Assembly: GCA_021234155.1 (NCBI GenBank)
Contig: JAJEKV010000005.1
Location: forward strand, 23,761,584 to 23,825,583
Source: Isoetes taiwanensis
Taxonomy: Eukaryota > Streptophyta > Lycopodiopsida > Isoetales > Isoetaceae
Length of the DNA: 64,000 nt
Direction: 5' to 3'
Shown here: positions 22,331 through 35,716 of the stretch, one piece after another
Numbering within the stretch: the stretch's first letter is position 1
How the letters are laid out: every line of letters begins with the position of its first letter
Notes under the pieces: generated by a model
The model's database searches: none
Seen by the model: the letters and a program-made list of their open reading frames with translations, nothing else
Told to the model about the DNA's origin: nothing
Translations under genes and position numbers: made by a program

Positions 22331-22375
22331 AGTCTCCTCAAGACGGAAAGCATCACTCTCCCAATTTTGCTTTCG

Positions 22376-23190
22376 CCTCCCGCGCTTTATGTTCTAGTAA
22401 GCACACTTAAGGCCGCTTCTTTTCATCTTTCGGATGGTTTCCTCGCGGGTTTGTTTGGTGCGCAGCCATGTTCAAAATATATACTTGATCGCCTTCACTA
22501 GCACCCAAAAGCCGCTTGCGGTGTCGTGAGCTTGACTTAAAACGACAAATGAAACCCTAATTTGAAATCTCGTGGAGGTCTATTTATAGAGTTGGAAACT
22601 TTTAGGGTTTCTTATGGGAAAATCACGCTATCTAACGATTTAGATAGTAAGTCTTTGGCAAAAGATGATTCCCTTTAAGATAATTTTTTCTTCCACCACT
22701 CTAGCATGTGCTAGGATGCAACCGGGCGCTTTTGATGTGTCATGGGTGCACTACCGGACTGGTCACCCTAATTGGTCCTTTAATTCATTTTTTTCCTCTT
22801 AAAGTTTTGATGAGTTTCTCCATTTTAATTTTGCATTTTAAGCCTCGCTTATGCTCCTAGAGTAAGTCTTATCTTAACAATTAAAGTTAATTTTTGGTCC
22901 ACCCTCTAGGCAGGCGCCATAAGGCTTAATTCGAAGCTTTATGGATGTGTCCCATATGACGTTGAAGTGGGCTATATGAATTATGGTCTGAATTTCTAAT
23001 TTTATAAAATTCTATCTTACGACACTACATATTCTTAGCTAGTTCCTTATTATATCATGGAAAAAAAATTGTCCCATTATTTGACGCTTTGTTTGGAAGT
23101 TTTGTTCCAAGACTATTTAAGATCTGTTAGCACTATTTAGGGGAAATGGTCAATGCTCGATTTTGGTCAATCGAGATCATTGTTCGATAC
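22376..23190. other. no recognised gene
   Basis: Begins exactly where similarity to the Gypsy element ends. Contains TCTATTTATAGAG (22579-22591), a possible TATA context inside LTR debris. Nothing else assignable. Confidence 0.35.
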
Positions 23191-24266
23191 TATTGTGACA
23201 CCCCTAGTCATAGTTCCTTCCCGTCAGCCTAAGAGCCAACACGAGGTCGTTCTATTTGACGCTTAGAATCTTGATGGTGAGCAAGAATCGACGGGTAGAC
23301 ATGTCATTCATCTCATCTCCTGGATCGATTTAGTCCGCTAAACGCATAAACATAAGCATTAGCATAAATAAAATATATAACTACCTCGAAGGTGGAGCAA
23401 AGAAAGAAATAAAGAAGTTCTATCCGTGCTCGACTCATGGGGATGGACTGACGGCATGGGTCTCCAAAGTTCATTGCAAATAGAATTCATGATAATGGAT
23501 TTAGCTGGCATAAGAACATGGTCGCTAGTCCACTCTATTCGTCTCTCATGTGCATACTTTGTAGATAAGCTGATAAGTCTTGGAGTTTGACCGTAGCCTG
23601 CTAGGGGCATAGTCAAAGGAGCTACTCCTGGGTTGCATCTCACTAGTCCCGATGAGGCGTGAGGAGATCACTCCCTCCGTAAGATGTCATGCCAATCACA
23701 GTTGAACTAGAGAGCTACTGCTCGTATTCGACTTGAACCCCACTGAGGCGATGCATCATCAAGGAGGTGTTGAGCCCATACCTTACCCACACTGCTGCCA
23801 CATTTTGGCAGCATAGAAGAACTTAGCATATGCATTGTCTCATAGAGATAATGTTTGACCTCACTCACTTGTGCATGAGCAAGGCCTCCAGGACATTATT
23901 CAAGCATTGACAACCTTTGGAATTCATCAAGCATGAAGATCCAAGCAAGGACTTTTGAATGAGCATCACATGGGCATTTTAAGGAAGGTTTGGTGCAAAT
24001 GGAATACTCTTGAACACTTGAAGTCAAAGTTTGGAAGACCCCTCAAGTTATAATGGTACTTGGCTATTTCCATGTTTATTTGGCATGATTCATACTTGTC
24101 TAGGCCCTATTGTCATGACCTTTATCCTCCACACATCCCATTTTCCATTCCCTCATACGCCATTGGCTAAAATAGTTTTCCTAGTCACAATATCACACAC
24201 TCCACCATTCATCAAGAAAATGCCAAAATTCCATCAAAATGGCCTTTTCCAAGGTCCTAAATCATA
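23191..24266. repeat. possible solo LTR or LTR debris
   Basis: The start TGTGACACCCC (about 23194) and the moderately GC-rich text with GATGAGGCGTG (about 23653) resemble the chromovirus LTR at 55198-56771, which has TGATGAGGCGTGGTG at 55761. I could not fix the far end or find a target duplication. Confidence 0.3.
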
Positions 24267-24367
24267 CTCTCTCTCTCTCTCTCTAGAGATAAAGTTAGAG
24301 AGAGAATGGTGCACTAATGCCTAAGCAAGATAAAGTTAGAGAGGAATGTTGCACTAATGCCTAAGCA
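24267..24367. repeat. CT microsatellite plus 41-bp tandem duplication
   Basis: A (CT)9 run at 24267-24284 is followed by two copies of AGATAAAGTTAGAGAG plus GCACTAATGCCTAAGCA (24286-24327, 24328-24367). Confidence 0.85.
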
Positions 24368-26470
24368 CAAAATTTGTAAAGGCAAAAGTTTGCCTAAAGC
24401 ATGATTTGAAGTCAAGGGGCTTGAAGTGCACTTGCCATTTTCTTGCACCATTGTCCACCTCACCATACAAAGATGTCACATCATCACATCTCGTCCATGT
24501 CACCACACACGTGTCATCTACCTCATTTTCATTTCATAATATTTTTACTAGGAAAAAAATGTTCTTGCCACTTCACCGCCACATCACCATAACAACTTGA
24601 AGCACGGCCATCATGATAATGCCAAATCATCTCCTTTTTGCCACTCCATCAAATTTGGACCACATTGTTGACCAAAAGTCAAAGTGCTCAATTCCCAAAA
24701 ATTGTTTTTTTCATCTTGTAAAGCACAAAAAATATGACATGTGGACCTGAATTTTGCAAAAGACTGCTTTTGACCCTAAAATCCATTTCTTGATTCTCAG
24801 GCTCATGGTAAAAAAAATTTTTTTCCTATTTACCCCCTTCCCGCCTAGTCATTTCTTCCAGCCAATCTTTCCCCCGCCACGCTGTACACCCTCGGTTTGT
24901 GGGGCAAGAACGAAATAATCCCACATGGCCATAGCACGATAATTATAAGTCTACGTGGACCATTGTTTTATGCCCAAGGCTTCCCATGTGATTTTGGCCT
25001 ATGGGATATTGTTTTTGTTTTCAAGAACCCTAAAAACAAGAAGATGCCAAGAAACCATTTTTTTGCCTCGCTTTTCTTTAATCGGCCATGGCCTCTTTGT
25101 CCCGATTTGCCTTCCCAGATGCCAAGAAAAGCATTTTCGGGCTAAAAGACGTAATTGATGATGGATCCGCCAAGAACAGATTGAACAAGGGATTTTACAA
25201 AGAGGGAATTTGTATCGTGAGCAAATTCAAGGCCTTTGCGCCGATAAGTGATCCGCGATACTATTGATTGTTGTCGGATTCATGTTTTCAAGCATTCATA
25301 TACCTTCCTTTGCTTTCAAAATCCCTCGATTTGGGAGCTTAAATGAAGAATTATTGATCAGACGAAATTTCAAGCATCGAAAAAATAATAGAGCTTGGGA
25401 AAAATCTACAAAATCATGTATGATGTTCATTCAATACTAAACCGAGCTTGGTAAGACTTATTCGCGCATTTTGCAATTATAAGGTATCTAACTAAAGCGT
25501 AATGTGTAATCCCGGGATGATCCGTTAAAATAAAGTCTCTAAAATATTAGTTTATAGAGTTAGAAGGATAGCATTTGATCCACTCAAGCATCATAAACAT
25601 AGTGTGCAATATCTTCTTAGCCATCATATCTACCAATCGAAAAGCAAAAGTAAGATCTCCCTTTGCACAAAAGCCTTTAGAACAAGTCCAAAGATATAGT
25701 CTAGCAACCTACAATTCAAAAAGTATTTGAAAAGACAAAAAGAAACATTAGTAATTCAATTTGTATTATTCTAGTTAATTCATTCATCAAACCTACTTCT
25801 ATAATTTTTCTAGTATTGTGGCTATCGAATTGAAGATGCACTTCATCTAGAGGCATCTCAAAGTTAGTATAAGTTGTCAAACTAAAAAAAAAAAAGATGC
25901 TAAACATTACATCTAATCAATTCTCGCTTTGCTTTTTTGTGTTCTTGTTATTCTATCAGCAAGAAGAATCAAATTCTCGTGGCATGAACACCTTCTTATG
26001 TGGAAATTAGTTGATGCACACAAGATGCGTGTCCGCCGAGTTAGTCGAGAGGTGTTCAAAAAGGAGGCCAGTAACTAAAGTTACAAAATTCTACTTGCCG
26101 CTTTTTTCCGATCATAAAAGTTCAAAGTGGTTTCCTTTAGTATACTTGTTGATTCTCCTAAAACAAACTAGTCGTGATCATATCCAAGTGTCTAACAAGG
26201 AAAATATGCCTGTGAACTCTATCGAAAAATTTTATTTGTCGCTGTGTGGATATTAATTTTGACTTGGTCGAATGCAAATTTGAGTGGCTTCGTGATATGT
26301 TTTGCATCTCACTTTTTGGCCATAGATTCTTTGAGTGCTAGAGCAACTTTCTCGAATTGGAATCATGAGAAAACTAGAGTCCGCTTTGCAAATGGCATCA
26401 ATTTTGCCGAGGCCTCTTTTTCTAGTTTTAAGAAAAGCAGCCTTTAAACTCAAAATTTGAGTTTTTTTTT
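24368..26470. other. no recognised gene
   Basis: AT-rich, with runs of T/A and no open frame above 84 codons. Text such as CCACATGGCC and TGCCACTTCACC is repetitive but gives no LTR pair. No domain similarity was seen on either strand. Confidence 0.35.
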
Positions 26471-26620
26471 TTTGCAATCTTCTTGATCGAGTGGTTACCT
26501 CAAGCAACCCGAGGTTCTAAGCCATTGAGGTTGGAGGTTTGCCAGAATACCTTCAACACACACCTGGCAAGCTATTAGGCCTAGTCCACAATGTTCCTAA
26601 GAGACTCCACACACTATAGG
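26470..26620 (+). mobile_element. candidate tRNA-derived SINE head
   Basis: Internal polymerase III promoter boxes are present on the plus strand: an A-box-like TGATCGAGTGG (26484-26494) continuing GTTACCTCAAG, and a B-box GGTTCTAAGCC (26513-26523) that fits GGTTCNANNCC. The spacing of about 18 bases between boxes is shorter than a complete tRNA arm set but plausible for a SINE. The sequence does not fold into a functional tRNA cloverleaf by eye. The tail and target duplication were not identified. Confidence 0.4.
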
Positions 26621-28898
26621 GATCGGGTCGGGCTGCACAAGTCTTCCTTGTTAGTCGGGTCTAGCTCTCGCCACCTATAGCTCGGGGGCTCTATGCACAG
26701 TGCTGCATTAATCAATGAGGCTAATCTAGAATCTTCTAAGAAGGCTCGCCCAATACACAAGAGGTGCACATAGAGCAATACAATATCATCTAACTAGAAA
26801 GTGCTGTCGGGCTTAAGTTGGGAACCGTGTAAACAAAAAACATGTTCAGCTCAAATTCCTTTGTCATAAATCTCATATAATTAGGCAAATCCATAGAGAA
26901 ATTATCATCGGGTTGTCACGCATTCTAGTACTCCAAGTTTAAGTTGTGCTTAAGGGCTCTCAAAACCTTTGGGCTTCAGAAGAATAATAATAATAAATGC
27001 AAAAAATATAGGAATGCAAAAATTGTTGTTATAGAAGGTGGAATTACTTCTAACTTGCCAAAGCTATCTTTCCAAAATTATAAGATTACATTGCTTCCAT
27101 ATTAGAGAGATTGTCGTGCCAATTGAGAAGCATATCTTTTGTACCATTAACATTTTTAGTCTCAGAGTTTACTGTGAACATTTGTTTAACTTCTAGAATT
27201 TCGAAAGCATAATGCAAGTCAAATATTGCCTTTAACATGTATATCACAACCCGATAACATTTTGGTCCACTACACTAATTGTCCTAAAAACAACATTCAA
27301 AGATGAGCTGCTAGCCAAGTCTAGATGTAAGATAAACATGAAAAATAACACATAACACGAATGCTGGAGCAACACTAAGTTTTGGCCTATTTTGCACTCA
27401 GGAAATTAAAAGAAATATAAGAACGTTATTTTTACAGATTTTAGCCTCTTTCAAGAGCTGATCTTTTCTAACTTGTAATCCTTTTCTTCCCAAATTTTAT
27501 AGTCTTTCGCTTACATACCATGGAAAATCGAGAATAAGAATTTTCCTATTTTGAATAGGAATTGAAAATTGTAGGCCCCTTTGGTTTGCCTTCCGGCCAT
27601 GCATTGGTCAAGATCGATCGGTAGTGGATATATTCCCTTTCGAGTCTTGGGAACCTGCAACCAAGCTATCTCATTAGCTACTTGCTTGAAATTGAATCTT
27701 GATGCATTATATTGGCATATACAAAGATTCTGGTTATACTTGTTAAAAAGACTTTGCACCATCGAAAGATCACAAAATGTTGTAGTTGGTGACTTTATTT
27801 TTTTAGAAAAGCACCGCATAATATCCTTCCTAATAGCAAGAGCTTCATTGGTGGGACTTAATCAAGTTGTCTCTTTAGTCCATAAAGTATCCACTACAAA
27901 AATTCATTTTGCAAAAGGCTTACAACGTATGAAATAATGTAGAGATTAAGAATGGCCGAATGCAAGTATGTGCCTTGAGTGAATGGAGAAAAGAAAACCA
28001 CAACTTGCTTTGTCCTCATATCTGCTTTCAGAATGCACCTGCTTGTATCATTTCCTAAATAGTGAACTTAGACTTGTCTCTACAATGCTCTGAAGCACAG
28101 AAGGTTGTGCTGAACATCTGTTGTGCTTGTGTTGGAGGAGTTGAAATACCTGATGGTGATGGCAAGTCGCTCTGCTTAAATATTAATTGTTTGGCCTGGA
28201 AGCCTAGATTAGGCCGAAATTAGGCCAAAGATCTCTGAGTTACTTGCAGTTTCTTACAGTTTCTGCACATCCAGAATGCTACCCAAGAAGTTACACATCC
28301 ATTGTAACCACCCTAACTCAGTACATGCTTGGCAAGAGTTATGGCACAGATAAAAGTGTCCTTTTTCAATCTAATCATGCTGCAGCCAGAGACTGCAGCG
28401 ATGCCAACAACATCATATGCTGCTCTTCCAGCCATAGCTAGCTTCAGGGGGATCGGGCGGTAGCCAACGGAAGAAAGGCAGTGGAAGGGATCAAGCATGG
28501 CATCCTAGATGGTGCATAAAGACCTTATTCTTCTAATCATACATGTAAATTAGTGGAATATGGCTCTAGAAGGTCAGTTATTTGTTCATTGTAGATTTCC
28601 AAACCTAACATTTACAAATATTAGATGTTCTTGTGTGGGCTTCTTATGGCACATAAATGGTGTAAATGGTGTGAGCCTCATTCTATTTCATTGTCAAGAG
28701 CAAAATGATTGGCGCTTGTTGATACATCTCTCACCTACTTTGTCCTTGAAAATAAATACTTGAAAACTTGTGCGCCATCCCTTGTTTGTCGCTTTATCTA
28801 GGCCATCCATATTTCCAAGCATGGTGTGGATTTTTTCCACTACCAACTGGCAGAGCGGGATGGATCAATCGCTTGAACTCATGTAACTTTGTAGTTGA
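26620..28898. other. no recognised gene
   Basis: Overlapping open frames on both strands at 27511-27937 (up to 118 codons) show no known motif. A minus-strand open frame at 28313-28498 is 61 codons and also unassigned. I see no LTR ends or zinc fingers. Confidence 0.35.
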
Positions 28899-29036
28899 TA
28901 ATATAACAATAGATGCTCAACACGAACCATAAGCAAACATGCAACTATATATCCCGACATGCAATTTGGTAATATAACAATAGATGCTCACCTGAACCAT
29001 AAGCAAACATGCAACTATATATCCTGACATGCAATT
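28899..29036. repeat. 71-bp tandem duplication
   Basis: TAATATAACAATAGATGCTC starts both copies (28899 and 28970). Both contain GAACCATAAGCAAACATGCA and end GACATGCAATT. Three or four differences. Confidence 0.88.
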
Positions 29037-32000
29037 CTCCACCATTGCAAACCAGCCATTGTTGGGAACCGCAACGTTCAAGAGAATAGTTTCAGCTTTA
29101 TGAGAACCAAGACCTTACCAAAATGGAGCAGAAAAGTCCAAGGGTAATGCAAGCAACAAAACCATATGTCCTCTCAGAAAAGAAGTCATCCATAAGTTGC
29201 TTTATCAAGTGCAAAATTCGAAAATAATAATGATGTTAAGAGTAGAACTAAAGATGCTTACGACTGCTTTCGCTGATCCTAGCCATGTCGCTTTGAGGTC
29301 TTTCCCGCTTTATACATCCGATATAACCCTCAGGATGATATTTCACAAAGACCGCCCTAAGACTATAAGAATGGTCCCAGATAGTTGAATAGCAGCTTGT
29401 TGTTGGTCTGTCAATTTTGGTCGTGGAATAACGCTCATGGACAATGGATTCGAAGCTTTCGAAATTAGCTCCAGATGACTTGGGATTTGTTCTTCGAGAC
29501 TCTAGAAGGCCGATTTGGTGAAGCCCAGGTGCTGCAGGTCAACTGGACCATCTAAGCAAGAGAACTCCAAATGACAGTGGTCGATCTAGGTTTTGTTACA
29601 AAGGTACGCCAAGCAGCTTGGTGCATCCAAAATGCTAGTCTCAAAACAGCCAAACTCGATCGGAATTGCACAACTCCGCTGAGCCGCTTCATCGGGGTCA
29701 TTTCATTACCTATCCGCCCGGCCGAAAAATTTAAGTTGAAAAATCCAAAATTTTAAGTGAAATCTGGGCCGTCGAAAGTTTTAGGGTTTTATGCACGACA
29801 TACACTAAAACTTTATAATAAAGGATAAATCATACATTGTTATTAGGTTCCTTAGGTTCCTTTGTTAATGACTAAGGTTCTAGGATATAGAGGTCTCTAG
29901 CTAAGAAAAAATGCAAAATTCGGACCAAGCCCGATGGAAGGCATGCATTGCCTATCAAATGTAAACCCACTCACCGCATCCTTGGCTCACTAAGTCCTTC
30001 AAGGTATCCATGTTGTCAAACTGATGAGATGCTCAAGTTTTGAGGAGTCGTTTGCTTTGGGAGACCGTAATGGGTCAAGTGTTTGGGCAATGCACGCCTG
30101 GAGGATAAACTCCTAAAAGGACACTTTTAGGGTTCCTCGCCTCTTTAACCCCACGCTTTTTAGCATTGGAATCTAAAAGGTCTCTAGGGTTTTAGGTATT
30201 GCCATGTGGTAATTATATGCACATGTTTAAAGGACATGTGCAATATAACAAGTTCTAATGGTTGTACCCCATGGTACAAAATTTCGCCGTGGTTGAGTAC
30301 ATATCGCCGATTTGACATATACTAATGATGTGGCAAAGATCCTTCCTAAATATATGATTACTAGAAAAAAAAATGGAATTCATCGAACTTTTTGCATGAC
30401 TTTTCTCGCATTAAATAACCTCAAATTAGAATGATATGTGTTTTGGTGCACCTCTTGGTTGTCGCCGCCCCATTTTCCGATTTTAAAGACCAACCGGCTA
30501 CAACATAAAAGGTAACGGCAACGCCCTTTGCTCCATCCGGGCCGCTTCACCTGCTTAACCCCATCGCGGATAGAAGCCGCCAAGCATCCATTTGTATTTC
30601 CAGAGTTGAGGGTTAAAGATAGACACAACCCAACCGCTTTTCCATGTTCTACATGTTAAGAAGGGGTTCATGTCGTTTTGTAATTTGGAAACTTCGCTTT
30701 ACAAGCAAAAGGCATGGGTTGCTCGTCATTTGTTGGTGATTCGCCACTAATTGGGCCGCTCAGACTTGAGAAAGAAAGGGACTTCCAGCTTTATTCAGCT
30801 TCAATTCCATAATACTGTAGGAGAGCAAATCCTCACTGCTTTCGCCCCGCTATCTAGATTTGCAGCCCCAATTGAAGAACCGAATAAAAGGGCAAAACAT
30901 ATCAGAAATTCTTAGCTCGCTGGGCCGTTGTGGAAGCTCTTTACCATTTATGAAGAAAATCTTCTCATATATCCGAAGGTACAACAATTCACGACGTTTT
31001 GGGGCCTTTTGTCTCCTGATTCTTTTCACGATAATAGTGTGTTCAAAATCGACATTTGTTTACAACAAATAGATTGATATGGATTGGAAATCCTACAAGA
31101 ATTGAAGCGAAATTGAAGTGTGGTGTGATCTTTTCCTCTATCATTTCGTGTAGTGCCCCTAATTTAAGCCATGAATTAGACAACGAGCCAATTTCCATGA
31201 CTCCAAAATTTCCACTCTTTGATAGATTTACTTGCCAACATGGCAACGCCATGTGGCGGGTCTCCAAAGATCGAGATAGTTGGCTCACAAGGCAAATTGG
31301 CGGAAGGCAATTTCGACCCGCCAGGAGCTCGGCCCATTCATCTTCTTTCTTTTTTATATGTGATCGCCGCCACGATGGTGGTTGCCCCACTATTGGGGTG
31401 CTCGCCTATTTAACCTCAATGGTTCTTCAACCACTATTTCCAAAGCATGCGAATGCATTGCCTTTTAATGCTTTAAAATTTAACATATCATCGAATGACC
31501 AAATAGTTCAAATTATGCCATTATTGCCTTAAGATTTATATATCACCGGCTTGGAATCCAAGTAGCATGATATGGTGGGACCGCCCCCCGGCAATTGAAA
31601 ACTATTTGCAAGCATCAAAAGTCCTTTTGTAAGTGGAACTTCGCTTAAAGAAGGGCGGTATTAGGGCATATCGATAATGGGAGGAGAAAAGTTTTAGTAT
31701 CCGACGACGCTTTCTATATGTCCGAAGTCCCAGATTACAAAAACAAAAACAAAACCAGGATTTAGAGCTTCTATGTACTTCCAAAGCACACTATCCATAT
31801 GATATGGAGGCCCATTGAAGATTTTTTTGTGTATAATTTACAGAAGTTTTTATTCTTGGTTGGCCCTAGACTAATTTTTTTTGTGACCTTTTGAAATTTT
31901 TTAGAAGGTATTATCTCTGGCCTCATGTTAATTTTGTGGTGGTAACAGTGTATTCTGCCAAAACACATATGTCACCAATCTTATTGGTTTTTCCTTGCAC

Positions 32001-33890
32001 TTTTCATTTGCCTCATCCATATCATATCTCTCATTTATACCATTTGCGCATATCATTGCGTAATCGCAAAACTTATTATTGAACAATCCACTTTTTTTAA
32101 GTAGTTAACTATTGCAAGAAAAAACCAATATATTGTTTTTCCTAGGAAGCCCATAAAATGGCAATCAATATGTTGCACATTTGCAAACTATAAACGTGTG
32201 AAGTGATTGATCATTTAGTGGGTGGATATTTGAGTAGAACCCAAACCCAAGGCAAAACATAACTATAAAACTCCTCAAATGTATCACCAAAGCATCAATG
32301 TTCACAACATATTCTATTGAAACGCCACGCTCATGTTGTTATGGGTATTGTTTCACTAAGCCATAGTTCACCATTTATGTCCATGTATGCGCTTACATGA
32401 TACATGTATGGGTGATGGCAATAGATGCAGATATAAGGAAGATTATATAAACCATGAATAAGAGTTATGCTTTTGCAATAGGTTAACACACCCTAAATAA
32501 ATGAAAAGATTAGGACCTTTAGACATGAAAAAGCCATATCCACTCTATAAAATTGAAAAGACTTAAACCTCTTAAATTGCATGCTTGCAATATTTGAAAT
32601 ATTGCTTCATCTTTAATAACTATCAATTATGACATATTAGACAAGGCAGCCGTCTCGGCTTAAATTTTGTAATATATGAATTTATATCATATTCTATCCT
32701 GGAAAGTCACATATAAGCTTTTTTAATTTTGAAGCTTTGAGATTTTTCCAACAATTTGCAATAAACATCAAACATTTTGTCAACAATTTGCAAACTTCCA
32801 ACACGCTGATTTCTAAGTGATTCAAAGCAAAGCAGCCCCATCATTTCTTATCAATTTGATTCACAACAGCTTTTTAGAACATCGATTGTGAGAAGCCCAT
32901 CAATTCTATTCTGGCAAAGCTTTTATAGAAAGGTTAACTTTTATTTCAAGCATGATTTATTTGTTGCAAGTATATTTTTCTTTAGATCACAAAGATTTGT
33001 TGAAGATCATTGCAATGCTTGTTAGTTTCAATTTCTTTTTTGTCTCAATGATGCTTCTACATCTTCCAAAACATTTCTATTTTCTATTGTCTTTCCTACG
33101 CAACAAGGTTCAACTTGGCCTTCACCGAAGGAATTGAAATGAGCTGTGAAAGACCACGCTATATCGAACCATGTGGAGTTGGAAGTATTAAAGTTACTTT
33201 CATTTCAGATAGACAAAAAGATTTGCTAGAAGGTGTTGAGATTATCTTTGAGCTGCAAGTTTCGCATGCTTATTGCGTGTGTCGTTTAGCTGACAATTTT
33301 TAGAGGGTCTTCAAGAATAGAATAGAATCCATTAGATGTGCCTTTCAAGTAGCCCTCATAACGAATACTCTGAACATGAGCTCATAATGCAGGGGGCAAA
33401 TGTTGGACCTGAGCATCTCAAACATAAATAGGATCATGATGCTGCTGTGTATCAAGATGTGTATCTCGAAAAACTCCAATAAGGCCCACTACCATCCAAG
33501 CTAAAGCAGGAAAGGTATTCTAGCAATGAATGTTGAGGATTAAATATCCTTGCAATACTAGGGTCTATTATCCTCGGCCCAACAAAGGGCCCATAAGGAC
33601 TAAGTAGTTTAGACAACGTACACCCACTAATGTCTTAGTGCCGTGTCGAGGGCTGGTTTTCGTGGATCATGCACTCTATTGTTATTCCTACTAGTGACAA
33701 GATGATCTCTAGGACATCCAAGAACGAAGGATTCATAAGGTGAAGAAAAAGCTAAGGAATTCATCGCTGTGGTAGATGCAAGGCAAGAACTATAACTCAC
33801 CTGACGCAAGGTGGCACCTATCTAATAATTATTGTAATTCAAGACTATTTTTTGTGCTAGATTTTTGTGTGTTTTGGCCTACTAGAGCAT
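29037..33890. other. no recognised gene
   Basis: Nearly 5 kb without an assignable feature. The longest open frame is 158 codons (31056-31532, plus), overlapped by a 115-codon minus frame; neither shows a domain. Base composition drops to very AT-rich after 31.8 kb. TTTTAGGGTTTTATG and TAGGGTTCCTCGC around 29780-30130 look like LTR or leader debris. Confidence 0.35.
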
Positions 33891-33894
33891 TTGA

Positions 33895-34130
33895 ATTGTG
33901 TTGTAATACTTAAGGGTATATTGTGAAATTTGGCAACATTAAACTTGAAAAAACTCATTTTATGAGGCTCAAGGACATTTCAATTATTTTTAGAACTTAA
34001 GAGCATTTTGTGAATTTTGAAACTTTTAAAATTTGAAAATAACGCACCTTACAGGCTATTCCGGGATTTTAAAGAAACTAAAGGGCATTTGAAGAATTGA
34101 CATAAAACTTAAGGGTATTTGAATAATATT
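33895..34130 (+). repeat. degenerate array of AAGGGCATTT-type motifs
   Basis: Five imperfect units occur in one direction: TTAAGGGTATATTGTGAAAT (33908), CAAGGACATTTCAATTA (33970), TTAAGAGCATTTTGTGAAT (33999), AAAGGGCATTTGAAGAAT (34080) and TTAAGGGTATTTGAATAAT (34110). Spacing is about 30 to 80 bp. Confidence 0.6.
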
Positions 34131-35716
34131 CAAAAGCACAAAATACGTCAATGTAATATCCTAGAAAACGATAGGACCTTCTAAAGTTTCAAGAATCTTT
34201 GCAAGGCTAGAAAAATGCATTCATCATACGCCTTTAGACTCTAAGCTTTTCAAAAATCCATAAACAAATGATCAATCCAATGAGAGGTTGAATAGATTGA
34301 AAAGTGCTTTTTATTGAATCATTTTTGTTGAGATTAGGGTTTACCGCGGCTTTCCTTTACCTTGATGAGTAAAGAAAAAGACGATCGAATCGAACAATCG
34401 AGCCAAGAATCCGCAAAATAAGAAAGAACATGAGATTGAATAATCGCCAGCCACGAAAGTACTTGTAAAAGTCTGCAACTAAGAAAAAGAAAATGAAAAT
34501 TTTTCCGTAGCCATGGGGAGAGGGTGTCCATTGGTTATGACTTAAGCCGATAAAATTATGTAGCATCAAAATAAACAAATTTTCATGCTATGGGCTGCAC
34601 AAAAGAACATGACCAACAAGATAAGATACAAGGTAAACTTTGTTGTACAACCAAGTTGGCAATGCCAACTCATCTTATAAAGTGCCAAAGTGGTGGGGAT
34701 AGTGGTGGTAAAGGTTAAGGTGATGCCTTCACATAGGCTACCAAGGTGGCTATTTAAGGTCAAAGAACACGTAATTGTTAGGCAAGGACCGATCTTTTCC
34801 TAGATAATGAAGGCTAATCTTTCAAGCAAGTCATTAAGAGCTCAAACCACTTAAAATTGTTAAAGAGAACTATAATCTATGCTGCTAGAAGCAAAATCTT
34901 AATGACCATGTGCTATTACAGTTTGTGCTGCTAGAAGCAATATTTTATTGACCATGTGGCATCAAAAAACTAGCGCAATGCAATCCCATTCGCCCTCAAA
35001 GTCTTAAAGCACATTGATACATACCAACAATCATTCTCTTTACTAATCAATCAAAAATACAACATTTCATCTACAAAGTTCCTACTATTATACATCTCAA
35101 CTAGAAAACCACAAAGTTCCTACTATTTTACATCTCAACCATAGCAAAAACAATCAAGCTGGTTATTAAAGACTTCGGTTGGTTCATGCACTTCAGAATG
35201 CAGATACAAATCTGACTGAAAATTGTATCCATAGCAACAACAGCCAAAGAATATGGCAGAGTTTTGATTTCCTTTCTGATGTGTTACTTCTAGGGCAGAT
35301 ACTAAGGTCCATTTATTTTAGCAAATTAAATTTATCTATAAACAAGAGGAGTTCTATAATCGCTTTTGTGGAAACCAACAAAGTTAATCTTCTATCTCAA
35401 AATAATGCCAAGAGGCAATGTTCTTTATTATTTCAAGTCAAGAAGTTCAAATCAAGGTAACTAGCCTCATATTGTATCCATAATAATCCTTCCATATATG
35501 CACTCCTCCTAGTACAAATATCCCGATTTGGTACCCAAGATGGCTCACATGGAAAAAAGAAAGAGCTATAGCCTTCTAATTGAAAAGAAGTTAAGGAAAG
35601 CCATCTAGAAGATTCTTTATTTCATAATAATCTTGCTCCAATTCGTTAAATGTAGCCACTTAGGGGTTCCAAACTTTGCCTCAAGGTATCTATCAACAAG
35701 ACATGAGTAACCCAAT
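34131..35716. other. AT-rich spacer with short tandem duplications
   Basis: Two more two-copy duplications lie here: TGCTGCTAGAAGCAA...ACCATGTG at 34880-34911 and 34925-34958, and ACAAAGTTCCTACTATT followed by TACATCTCAAC at 35073-35101 and 35111-35139. No genes are recognised; a 93-codon plus frame (35179-35460) has no motif. It ends at the CCAAT target site of the Gypsy element. Confidence 0.6.

Larger units (their letters stand above)
17490..22375 (-). mobile_element. truncated Ty3/Gypsy element, same family as 35717-45371
   Basis: Minus strand. The 3' LTR is at about 17490-19433, followed by 3' untranslated sequence, integrase, and part of reverse transcriptase. Two losses are clear: about 0.8 kb covering the RT tail and RNase H is deleted near 21590-21655 relative to the other copy, and similarity stops near 22375, just inside the extra RNase H domain. 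Protease, gag and 5' LTR are missing. Start of LTR (GTTGACCCT) and end (TTGGGGGCAACA) match the complete relative. Confidence 0.82.

Noticed and set aside
24267-24284. CT run as a CRISPR or regulatory array
   Set aside because: A plain dinucleotide microsatellite; nothing in the window resembles a CRISPR array.
26484-26523. tRNA gene
   Set aside because: Box-like sequences are present but no cloverleaf or anticodon loop can be drawn.
31056-31532. 158-codon plus-strand open frame
   Set aside because: No motif, no coding-like composition, overlapped by a similar-length frame on the other strand.
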